DNA of 64,000 nt from Pempheris klunzingeri (Eukaryota > Chordata > Actinopteri > Acropomatiformes > Pempheridae), in the NCBI RefSeq assembly GCF_042242105.1, contig NC_092025.1:15242309-15306308 (forward strand). Reading direction: 5' to 3'. Below are positions 54,801 to 64,000 of this stretch, in pieces. The notes beneath the pieces are model-generated. The model was not told the origin of the DNA. It did not search any database and worked only from the letters and a program-made list of their open reading frames with translations. The number at the start of each line of letters is the position of its first letter. Within the stretch, counting starts at the first letter, position 1. The translations under genes and the position numbers were made by a program.

Positions 54801-57475
54801 AGGAGGAAACCGTCACAACGAAGAGCATCCAGATCACACAAGCGACAGAAACCACAACCACCACCACGCGAAAACGCAGCGGAGCAACAAGCAGCAAGAC
54901 TCTGGACCTGGGTGCTGCAGCCCACTACACTGGAGACAAGAGCCCAGAGGACAGGGTACTCACCCTCACACCTTTCCAAAAAATACATTTTTAATAGTAC
55001 ATGTTTAATCAACGTGTCTCTCTACTGCTGTCTCCAGTCATCAGTCAGGTCCTCCAGTAGCGGTCTAGCAGACCTTCTTGTGATTGATCCTTCATCTAAT
55101 CAGAGCACTACGACAGGTAACTACAAACTTTCTAGCATACACAGATGAGTGAGATATGAAGGCCACGGTGGTGGTTTTAGTTCTCAGTCCTTTACTTTTG
55201 TGTGTCCGTCCATTCAGGTGGCAGTTCAGACCTTATTGGTGGCTTTGCTGACTTCTCCTCTCCTGCAGCCTCTGCCAGCCTACCAACCTCCACTGGTAAA
55301 CTTGTCCCTCCCTCTCTCAGCTCTTCCTGTAGTAGTCTTATGGTGCTGTCACACCTGCCAGGTAACTCAGTGATTGGATTATTGTACCCACGTGTGGAAA
55401 TTAAATTCTGCTGACTGACAGCAGATCATGCAGCACTTTAATGCTTCTTGTGTGTATATAAATGGTCTCTTGTGTCACAAAGAGGTCCTTGAAGAAACAA
55501 CTGATTATAAGCATCATTAGTCTCTCTACTTGTTTGGTCAGTTACTATACTAACACAGCAACCACGGTCTGCTTTGACTGAGCCAAACAGATTAGGTTTA
55601 AAAACAGAGAAAACAGACGAGGTCCGCCATGATTTTTTTATAGTTGAAAATGAGCACACGGTGAAGGAAGCAAACATAAATGTCACACTTTCAACTAAAC
55701 GTATCGCTGTTCTCTTGTGACCAGCTGCTGCGTCGTCCAATGGGAATGGAGAGTTTGGAGAATGGAATGCCTTCTCAGCCAATGCACCAGCTTCATCTAG
55801 CTCCGCTCCCTCCCAGCCCGTCACCGACCTGTTCGGCGGCGTCCAATCACCCACAGCCCCAACCGCTAATCCTGCGTCTGTCCCGCCGTCTGCTGAGCTC
55901 TTTGACCTGATGGGTGGAGTTAACCATCAACTAACCAATCCACATACAACACTGAGTGCCTCTCAGAGCATGACTTTCTCTCTGGGAGGGGCGACGCCAG
56001 GAGCATCCGTTGCTATGCCCACCATCCCCCTTTCTCGCTCTCAACAGGTAGGTGCAGTACATATCATATTAGGGCCTTGTTGTTGTCTCTTGTTGTTGTA
56101 AACAATGAATTCCACTCAAAGAATAACCCAGAATCTTCAAATGTGTATTATATAATCTAGAGTCTAAATTAATAGTGCAATAAAAATGTGACAAATGATA
56201 ACACAAGCACTCAACCAACTTTATCAAATGCCATTGTCCCCTTTAAGAATGCATTTGTATTGGAATTTTCAGTGAATATAAAGCCTAACAACACAGTTTG
56301 AGGCTGTTAATAGCTTTCAGTTTTTGATTTTGTTTAACATTTTACAATATGCTCCAGTTCCTGGCAGTATTTTTTTTCTGTACATGTACATGTAGTTCTT
56401 GCTGTTATTTTCCAAGTTTAGTGATCCTTGATGTTTATGCTTTACATAACTATATTCTTTGTGTATTTTTAAGATGTAAAATATTTGTAATTTATTCCAG
56501 AGCTTAGGAGGTATGACATCTCAGCAGCCCATAGGACAACAGCAGAAGGTTGGCGTTGGAGGTCAGGGGTCGCTGGGGTCGACCTGGTCCGACCCCTCCG
56601 TCAACATCAGCTTGGACTTCCTGTCAGCAGGCCTCAACCCCACAAAGACACCACCCACACTCAATAATATCATCCAGCAACAAGGTATCATATTCCAGGC
56701 TCTGATGAAGACATGTAAAATCATTATTATGCAGAGTATCTGGAGGTTTTTAAAAGTCTTGAAAAGAAAACAAGCCTTGTAGCCTGCTTATAAATTGTGT
56801 GTGATTTTAGCAAAAACTGTGAATGATGGTTAAACAGGTATTAAATTGCATTCTATGTGGTATTAAATGTCTTAAAAAGTCTTAAATTTAACTTGGTAAA
56901 CCTTGCAGAAACCCTTGGATTGTAACGAATAAAGTAATCAGTGAAGTGATTAAGCAGAACAGGTCGATATATATTATTATATTATATCTGACTGGTCAGT
57001 GTAACTTTGTCAGTGTGACAAAATCTATTAAAACATTAGAAGGTTTTGTAACAGTGTAACAGAGTGGACTAACTCCTCCCTGCTCACATGTGTCTGTGCA
57101 GGAGTGCCTCCCGTCAACCTGTTGGCCCAGAACTTCGGAGGACTGAACCTCAGCTCCCCTCCGCATGTGACTCCCATTAGACCACCAGCCAATCCCATGA
57201 TGGTGGGCAATGCCATGACGATGGGCATGCCCGCATCAATGGCAACTGGCATGCCTGCTTCAATGACCACGGGTATGGGAGGACTTCCTGTAAACCAAGG
57301 CATGATGGGAATGAACATGAGCATGAATATGGGTATGGCCGCTCCAGTGATGATGGGCGGTATGGCTGGCATGGGCGTGCCAGGAGTAGGGATGGGCCTA
57401 GCACACTCCATCACCCCAGGCGTGGTTCCACCCAAACAAGATGCCTTCGCTAACTTTGGCAGTTTTGGGAAATGA
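48015..57475 (+). CDS. clint1: Clathrin interactor 1 (epsinR / enthoprotin)
   Basis: CLINT1 binds PI4P, clathrin and AP-1 at the trans-Golgi network and endosomes through an ENTH domain and a disordered tail. Exons are 48015-48055, 52553-52657, 52892-52988, 53470-53578, 53718-53900, 54214-54382, 54739-54955, 55038-55116, 55218-55295, 55725-56047, 56501-56684 and 57102-57475. They sum to 1959 bases, 652 aa (human 625). The ENTH domain runs from MLNMWKVRELVDK through ATNDDPWGPSG and LLLLAYLIRNGSERVV to about residue 150. The tail has the acidic/Phe motifs DLLVID, DLIGGFADF and GEFGEWNAF, a DLFGG and a DLMGG, and the conserved KQDAFANFGSFGK end. The last exon is unusually Met- and Gly-rich. A seven-Gly run (exon 5) precedes a weak donor GTAAAT. 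Confidence 0.95.
48114..48160. repeat. 23-bp tandem duplication
   Basis: Two perfect adjacent copies of the 23-base unit that opens TTAGCCGGGCAGCATCAGCA. Confidence 0.95.
49270..49326. repeat. Short retroelement 3' tail fragment
   Basis: GAATTTCCTCGAGGGATGAG followed by TAAAGTTTCTATCTATATTG resembles the 3' end of a fish non-LTR element (usual form: a TTTCC..GGGAT.AATAAAGT word with an ATCT tail). Confidence 0.45.
49640..49905. repeat. Interspersed fish repeat copy
   Basis: The part from ACACTCAGTGGTCATTTTAT and TAGGTATACCTGTA to CCATTTCTAAACATGAGGGG matches, from memory, a frequent teleost repeat that starts with an ACTCAGTGGCCACTTTATTA word. The class is not assigned. Confidence 0.5.
50163..50342 (+). 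mobile_element. tRNA-derived SINE, degenerate
   Basis: A head resembling a tRNA gene (CCTGGTAGCTCACCTGGTGC and GGGTTTAACTC in place of A and B boxes) is followed by CTTTGCTTCATGTCATCCCC, a CTCTCTCCCC-rich part and an A-rich end. This is the build of a SINE widespread in perch-like fishes. The box sequences are decayed, so it is unlikely to be active. Confidence 0.65.
50640..51220. other. Purine-rich tract in CLINT1 intron 1
   Basis: Two runs dominated by A and G on the plus strand (about 50620-50740 and 50985-51220) contain GGAAGGAAGGGAGGGA-like words. I see no coding sense; triplex or splicing-regulatory potential is only a guess. Confidence 0.5.
51313..51668. repeat. AT-rich interspersed repeat, most complete copy
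   Basis: It starts AGAGCTACAACAATCAGTCG then ATTAATTGATGAGTCAATTG and ends CCGATTAATCTGTAACAATA then ATCGTTAG. The two ends are roughly inverted, as in a MITE. Related pieces lie at 7490-7682, 33693-33885 and perhaps 35935-36030. Confidence 0.6.
51781..51861. repeat. Long CA microsatellite
   Basis: About 37 CA units in near-perfect array. Confidence 0.97.
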
Positions 57476-59731
57476 AGGGGTACAAATGTTTGTGTGCGTG
57501 TGTGTGATAGTGTGAGTGTGAGTGTGAGTGTGCATGTGTGACATTTTGAGAGTGTGAACCACTGAAGGACTGCTGTACTTGAAGACAACCTTGCATGTTT
57601 CTCTCTCTGCTTCTGCTCTCTTTGAGCACCCACTGGTGATTTGATGTGTGAAATGTCATCACACAGAGGACACCCCAAGGGCAGGGAAGGTGTCTAACCA
57701 CAGCCTCTAGTCATTATTTTCTTGTGGGGAAAGGATCCTCGTCTGTACCCGTTTTATATATGAACTACAGTATACCGTTCACTACAAAGAAAATCAGTCC
57801 TAAAAGTTTTTCTCTAACTGCACAGAGAATTCAATCAGTGGGGTACACCCAAATGAAAATGGCTTTGCTGCCTTAATTCTGCATCACAGCCCGAGTTATT
57901 AAGTTTTATACAATTTCATTTTATACCCCTTGTGCAAACAGTATAACTGTATTGGTACCCAGGGTATACTGAATCCATACTCCAGCATGCTCCTCCAGCA
58001 GAGGGCAGGTTGGGTGTATGTGTTGAGACAACACTATATGGTCACACTTATTTTTGAGCCATATTAGGGTGAATGAATTGCATATTACATCCTATTTCTC
58101 TTGGTCTCCCCATCTCCTTTTTTTATCAGGCTTTCACAATAATAAGTCCTTGTGTAGTCGGACACCCATGCTGATATTTGTTGAACATGAGAGAAGCCTT
58201 GAACTGCTCAGAACAATGGTACCTAAAATACTGTCGGCTCTTAATATTACAATAATCTGTCAAAAGTGATGCTTGTCCTCTACCTTCCAGTTTTTCATTA
58301 AGGTTAAGGATCGGTCAGTATTTTTTTCAGAGTAATATTCACAAATATTTTCTTTTCAACCCTTCAGACACACTGTTGTAGGACACTCAGATCTATTTTG
58401 CTTCTTCTACTTTTACGTACATAAAGTACACTGTTTATTAATATAGGTACAGAACAATGTTATTGTAGGGCTTTTTACAACCAGTTGTGGGGAAAAGAGG
58501 GTAAACCATGGTCAATGGTCTACAAGACTTAACATTACAATCCTCTAATTTTCTTCCATTTTTCTTCAAAAACACTGCAGAATTTTTGGGACAACCCAGC
58601 AATGTACCTTTAATTACAAAGTATTTTTGCCAGCAAACATTTTTCTCCCTGCAGCTCGCTTGGTGGTCTCTTGATTCAAGGGGGCACATCTGCGCCTCTC
58701 AAACCTCCTACAGGAAAATAACCACCTTTACATTTGAGATGGATTAGATTCATTGGAGGATTTTTTTTCATTAGCTAAGTTTTGAAAAAAAGAGACCAAT
58801 CTAAAGGGTTTTGGGAGTCTTGAATGAAGTAAATGAGTGAGGTAAGAATGAATGAGTGTGAGTGATTATGTGTATAGTTTTCTGTTTGATGTGCAAACAC
58901 AGCTAAGCAGAGCCTCTGTTCATTTTCTGAGGTACTGCACTCCAAATGACCAAATCTTTATTTTGTTACTCTCAGAAGGATGATTCCATAGCTATTAGTT
59001 TAATATTTTATTAGTTTACTCGTAAGGTTTTTGTTCATATGGGAGAGCTACTAATAACATAATTTAGCTGACTGGAATCATGATTTCCTTTCTTTTTTCA
59101 GTACAGCTTGTTTCATTTGATTGTACTCTATATTTTCTGTACTTCATTCGACATTAAATTAAATTATAACAAAGAGTTTCCTGCTTCATGATCTTACTGA
59201 TATTTGCATTATATTTTTCCTAAACGGGGCCATTTTAGCTACCATTGAGCACACTGAGGTCATGTATGTATTTTTCCTGGAGAAATGTTTTAGTACCTTT
59301 AGACAAAGTTACATTATGTGATTTAAAACACTTTACAGGTCACCTCCAGTATTTTTGAGATTCAATGAACTGTAAATCTAACAAACAAATAGATAAATGA
59401 AATGTATTGTTTCCTTATCAGATTTTTGTTCCTCGCAGTGCATTAAGGACTTTAATCAAATTTAAAAATGTAGGAAAGTAAAATTTATACAGATAATATA
59501 ATTAACCAGTAAACAGAGTTAATAAAAATCAAAATAGAAGCTTGATCAGTATTATTTGATCCTTGAGTGTGTATATTCATAACTTGTCTAGGCAGGTAAG
59601 TCTTGAACATGATTTAAGACTTTACGACTATTATTTAGTTAATGTTTCATATTATTTTCTGTATTGGACCCCATTTTGCTGAAAGTTACTAGCTAGATGT
59701 AACAGCTAAATAGCTAGCTGGAACGTTCTAT
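57476..59731 (+). other. clint1: CLINT1 3' UTR and spacer to SOX30
   Basis: A TGTGAG-rich run (about 57495-57540) lies just after the stop. The long AT-rich remainder probably includes the 3' UTR, with an ATTAAA near 59152 as a candidate signal. No other gene is seen. TAGCTAG-type words appear at 59689-59720. Confidence 0.45.
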
Positions 59732-59745
59732 GTTGCCTTGGCAAC
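59732..59745. promoter_or_regulatory. sox30: RFX X-box upstream of SOX30
   Basis: GTTGCCTTGGCAAC is a near-perfect palindromic X-box (consensus GTNRCC, 0-3 bases, RGYAAC) 73 bases before the SOX30 start codon. RFX2 drives ciliary and spermiogenic genes in vertebrates, and SOX30 acts in spermiogenesis. Confidence 0.7.
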
Positions 59746-59818
59746 GAACGATTTTTAATTAATCACTTTTCAGATCAAACACTGAACCCCAGACCTGGAT
59801 TACTCAAAGACAATACTC

Positions 59819-62134
59819 ATGACAATGGACGGACACCTTAGAAAAACTAACCGAGAGACGAGTTCGACCCCCAGAACCAGAACCGCGGGCGAGGGTCCAG
59901 CGCCCGGCTCGCTGTTCTTTCAAACCGGAGGTGGAGATCCGGTTCCACCGCTGGAGGCGACCGGAAATGGGCCCAAGACTCCAGAAAAACACTCAAGTTA
60001 TGAGTTTGGAGACGGAAAGCTACTGCCCATATCGAGCTTTCTTAACAAACCACCACTTTATCGAGGTGTGTCAGAAACCGTCTCTTCAAAGGAGCTGCCT
60101 GTACCGGGTGGACGAAGGGTCACCGAGAGGCTGGACAGGCCACAGGCAGGAGAACCCCTGAGCCCAGACCCGGTCCGCCACAGCCCGGCCTCCCCCACAC
60201 TCAGAGGCGACAGTCCAGCCCTCAGTTTTACCATCCCGCCAACAGAGGAAGGTACAGTGATACCTGTGGGATGGAGGCTGGAGATACTGGAGATTAAAGA
60301 TCATATGTTAGGAATGACAAAAATGAAAACTTTTTTGGGAAAATCCAAATTATGGAGTGTTAAGTCAAAATACTATTTTCTTTTAAGCATCATAGTGATG
60401 AGTTAAAAGTCCTAGGACACAGCAAGTCTGAACTATGAGACACTTTGAAGTAAAAATGCAGTAGTTGCTTTGTGAGATAGTAAATTACGAGTCAAACTTT
60501 GGACTGTGTAGGTCAAAAATCACGAGTTGTTGGTAATAATTGGTAATAAACAGCACTAAAATATATTCATTCAGAATTCGGACTTCTTTGATTTTGTATT
60601 TCATAAGTTTGACATAATATGATTATTCTAATTTTGTCATTCTTAACATTTCATGTTTTTCTTTTCCTTGTCGAAATAGGTTTTCTTGAATCATTGTTAT
60701 AAATGAACTTCAACTCAAAAATATGTAGAAATCCAAATTAGATAAATAAATGTATGGTAAAATAATTAAGACATTGGATAGAATTTAGGATTATCTTATC
60801 ATCAGGGGTTTTGTCTATCCATATGTAATATTTAGCTAAATGATCAATAATGTACAAACACATATTGCAAGTGAACTAATCAGTCCCCCATATGTGTCCC
60901 TCAGACGTGAGGCAGATGCAGCCTGGCCTGGACAAGAATGGATCCATTAAACGGCCTTTGAATGCCTTTATGGTGTGGTCTCAAATCCACCGACACGCCC
61001 TGCGCAAAACCTGCCCCGGAGCGAGCATGACAGACACCAGCGTTCAGCTGGGCTCTGAGTGGTCCAAGCTCAGTAATGCACAGAAGAGGCCTTACTATGA
61101 AGTGGCTCACAAACTGAAAGTCATGCATAACCAGCAATTCCCCGGTAAGGACAATTACACAGCTAAATGGCGTCAGCTGACTAGAGGATAATGAACACAT
61201 ACTGCAATGCCACCGCCATGTGATTTGTGTGAATATGTCTGCAAATCTGAATCTGCTCAAGCGCGGATGCTGAGACTGAGACTTTCACTTACTCTGGCTC
61301 TCTAATCATGCCAGATTATGAGTATCGCCCCCACAGGAAGAAAGGCAGAGAGTGTTGGCAGGGAGCAGGACAGGACCCTGGCCTTTCTCCCTTTGGCTCA
61401 CAGGACATGTCCCCAGCTCAGTTCAAGGTGCTGAGCCCCAACACGAGCCCATGTCCCCCCACGATGTCCTACACAGTGGGCTACTATCACCACCCATATT
61501 TTTGCCAATGTCATCCAATGGGCCTCTACTACTACAGGATCCCAAACCCAAGGTTAGGCATCTTCAGTAGCCGACGAGTAAAGGCTGGCTTGATTATTGT
61601 GTAGTCACTACTATGTGATTATTGACTAAATTTGATGAAATGAATCCAACAACTGACCCCACAGTATCACACAGATAAAGCATTCCTTTGGATCTACTTT
61701 CAGCAGCAGCAAGCAGAGAATCATTTGGTTTTACTTTGCGTGATCCTTACAAACAGTCTCTTCACAGGCTTCATAGTTCAAGGACATTTGCTTTAATGCG
61801 TTCAGTGGAGTATTTTCTAACTCACTTGCTGTGTGCTTATATCAGTGTTTTCTACAGATACCCACATGACAGTATCTCCATGGAGGAGGCGAAGAGTCAC
61901 CACCACCATCACCACACAGCCCTGCAGAGGGCCGAGGCCACCATTGCCACCCTCACCAGGGAAATCCTGCAGTATCACCATCATTGTCATGCATCTCACT
62001 TTAGTCAAGAAGTCCTTACTGGCTCTATAACAACATCAGAGAGCCTTGAACAGCCTGATAATGTTGCAGGCCAGCAGCTTCCAGCCAGCAACTGGAGGAG
62101 TGAGGATGATGTTGATGTTGTTGGACTTCTGTAG
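59819..62134 (+). CDS. sox30: SOX30 transcription factor
   Basis: SOX30 is an HMG-box transcription factor needed for post-meiotic sperm development in mammals. Coding exons are 59819-60251, 60905-61144, 61315-61552 and 61858-62134, total 395 aa, shorter than the mammalian protein. The HMG box is whole in exon 2, from [11 protein letters not shown] through [12 protein letters not shown] and [12 protein letters not shown]. The RPLNAFMVW and [14 protein letters not shown] parts fit SOX30 rather than SRY-like groups, and CLINT1 is also its neighbour in human. After the box, [11 protein letters not shown] matches the SOX30 extension (human YQPRPGKRKR). The C-terminal exon has six His in a row, a possible short helix ([17 protein letters not shown]) and ends [15 protein letters not shown] follows at 62201-62206. 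Confidence 0.92.
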
Positions 62135-62985
62135 GAGACGTTCAGCACACACGAGGCAGCGAAATTTAGCAGGATCTAAATTTGAGTTTATGGTCAAACA
62201 AATAAAATGTTTTGTACTTGTTAGGCTGCTTTTATGATGAGATGCAGTAGAGGATGTGCAGTGACTCTGCTGTTACCTTCAGGGGGGAGTTTATTCCCCC
62301 ACTGAGACATGGACAGAGAACAGTCTTGACCGAGATTAAATAATTTCTCCATCAAGCTTGAAGGTTAAATTCACAACTACAAAAATAGTAGTTTGACTAA
62401 ATTATCTTTACACATAAAAAGCTGGCATATGGACCTTTTGTTAGAATTATTCAAAATGATTTAAGATGACTCTGGGGGCAGTTAGTGGACTGCTACTAGA
62501 TTACCCAAGAGGCCAAGAGTGTTCATCATATGGTCTGTCTCAGTTTATACTTTTACACTTTATTCTACAACACATTGGGGGCCATTTTTGAGACCTGATG
62601 ATTGATGTGATGTGGTGAGTTTTCTTAAGCATTTTTCTGAGTAAGCTGAAGTTGCTGAGAACTTTGCTTTGGGCAGAATTGTGTTGAAACACAGTCGTCC
62701 AAGCTGCTGGAAATAAGATTTGAAACATTTTTTGGACAGAGAATATCAAACATCAATGCAATATTGTAGTTTTCTCACTGTGGTAGACTATTACTACCTT
62801 TAAGAAGAGGGCTGGTCAGCAGTGGAGACACTAAATACCCACAGCATACAATATAGCCACCACCACAGTACAAAGAGAGGGGAGCGCTAATAGAGTATGC
62901 AAAAAGTGTCAATAATTAGAGTCCAACTTATTATCAACAACACCCCGAATACTGACTGAACAAAGACATTATAAAAAAAATGGGA
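62135..62985. other. SOX30 3' UTR and spacer
   Basis: The polyadenylation signal AATAAA is 67 bases after the SOX30 stop, so the 3' UTR is very short. The rest is unremarkable AT-rich sequence. Confidence 0.5.
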
Positions 62986-63152
62986 CCCAAGTGGACCAAT
63001 GAATGGTTGCCTAAACCTCCGTAAGACACTCCTCATCCAATCAGAGCTCACGCAATCAGGGCTGCGCTATGATTGACATCACAGTTCAGCGAATAGGAAA
63101 AGTCGAAGCCACTTAGGGGCGTTTCCAGGAAGAGCGGTTACATTTTCCTGTA
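62986..63152 (+). promoter_or_regulatory. Promoter of the right-most gene
   Basis: CCAAT boxes lie at 62996-63000 and 63037-63041. Further CAAT or ATTG words (CGCAATCAGG, TGATTGACATC, GCGAATAGG) precede the ATG at 63153. No TATA box is seen. Confidence 0.5.
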
Positions 63153-63199
63153 ATGGCGGACCAGGCAGAGAGCGAGACTATCGGGTTCAGCGACAACAG
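63153..63199 (+). CDS. First coding exon of unidentified gene (partial)
   Basis: An ATG in fair context (TAATGGCGG) opens MADQAESETIGFSDN and ends in AG|GTCAGA, a plausible donor, in phase 2. It sits behind a CCAAT-rich promoter and before a first-intron stretch with GCTAGC-type words, as at the CRCP and CLINT1 starts. I do not recognise the protein. Downstream exons are outside the window. Reading on without splicing meets a stop soon after. Confidence 0.5.
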
Positions 63200-64000
63200 G
63201 TCAGATAATAGCAAATAAGGCTTCAAGATGAATTTCATCACAGTGCACTATGAAGCACAAGCCGACAAGTAATACGGAGTTACTCAGCGTTGTTTTTGGT
63301 TCAGAGTTTGGGATAAACAGTAGTCTTACTTGTGGATGTAGCCACGCTGCTAACTAGCTGCTAGCTAACTAGCTTGTGTTGCCAAGCGGCTCGTCTGTCT
63401 GCTCTCCGCTCGTGGCACGCGGTAAACACAGTCAGCCAGATCAAACACAGCCAGATGTTTTCGTCTTTCGCCGGGCTGCATACCTCACCAGGCCCAGACT
63501 GTGTGCTCAGACATAGCTCCTGTAAATGTTTATACAAATGTTAATGTAGAACAGCCAGCCTGCTAGCTAGCTACGCTATGCTACATTCATTAGTAAGCAG
63601 GGGCACATAACGCCTTTCATTCTGTTTTGGATGGTCTGGCTTTCTGTCAGCCAAGTTAGATATTGACGAGATTCACCAATTGAAAGTTTGAAGTTATGTA
63701 GAAACAAAGTATGCACTGCTAACAGGATATCCCCCGGGAGAATTCAACATTTAGACACTCCAGAGCTTCATAATGCACTAACATCGCTCTCTGAGGCTCC
63801 TTTGAAAACAATCATCCACGTCTGTGCGACTTCACCTTCACTGCAGCTCACACGTACATGAATTAGGACAACTATATTTCTACAAAACCTTAAATGCATC
63901 ATCGTTTTATACAGACAAAAGTAATCAACACACTTTTTGGACAATCTGCTAAACTATCCCAGCTTGCACTGCAGCTTCCTTCATCTTAAACATCGGTACA
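63200..64000 (+). other. First intron of the right-most gene (start)
   Basis: It contains dense GCTAGC, CTAACTAGC and TAGCTAGC words at 63350-63375 and 63565-63585. No exon is recognised before the window ends. Confidence 0.4.

Noticed and set aside
57028-57678. Long minus-strand open frame over the last CLINT1 exon
   Set aside because: It is the antisense shadow of the Met/Gly-rich CLINT1 exon; no splice or promoter support.

Overview
The window is a vertebrate nuclear locus, almost certainly from a spiny-rayed (percomorph-type) teleost. Genes are split into many short exons with GT-AG introns. CA, CTGT and ATCT microsatellites are dense. Many short interspersed repeats of kinds familiar from teleost genomes are present, and the proteins are clear fish orthologues of human genes. 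Products were recognised by reading the translations and recalling family members; no search was run. Exon borders come from GT/AG sites and phase. The spliced lengths of CA4-like, ASL, CRCP, TPST1, the opsin, CLINT1 and SOX30 all come out in frame.

Layout, left to right: (1) 985-5262 (+), the 3' part of a fatty aldehyde dehydrogenase gene (ALDH3A2 type) with two possible C-termini. (2) 7090-12766 (+), a secreted, probably GPI-anchored carbonic anhydrase of the CA4 type, 8 exons. (3) 14828-20512 (-), argininosuccinate lyase, 16 coding exons, 465 aa. (4) 22220-24247 (+), a FAM111-like trypsin-fold protease. (5) 26580-29731 (+), CRCP (RNA polymerase III subunit RPC9). (6) 31.8-41.1 kb (+), tyrosylprotein sulfotransferase 1, with a distant non-coding first exon. 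(7) 41489-44770 (-), an opsin of the TMT/encephalopsin type. (8) 48015-57475 (+), CLINT1 (epsinR), 12 exons. (9) 59819-62134 (+), SOX30, 4 exons. (10) 63153 onward (+), the first coding exon of an unidentified gene.

ASL-CRCP-TPST1 is a conserved vertebrate neighbourhood (human 7q11.21), and CLINT1-SOX30 is another (human 5q33). The most unusual part is the ASL-CRCP interval. A FAM111-like protease gene sits between these two old neighbours, and its upstream region (21125-21805) is a duplicate of the CRCP promoter, first exon and start of intron 1 (26412-27058). One of its small coding exons (22816-22893) appears to be made from the tail of a fish interspersed repeat. The protease therefore looks like a newcomer running on a copied housekeeping promoter.

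Other points of note: microsatellites that abut splice sites in three genes, including a (TG)13 tract ending two bases before the acceptor AG of the ASL active-site exon; an opsin with Gln in place of the conserved Arg of the E/DRY motif; a near-perfect RFX X-box just upstream of SOX30; and tail-to-tail polyadenylation signals of TPST1 and the opsin about 40 bp apart. I saw no retrovirus-like element, no CRISPR array and no convincing tRNA or rRNA gene.
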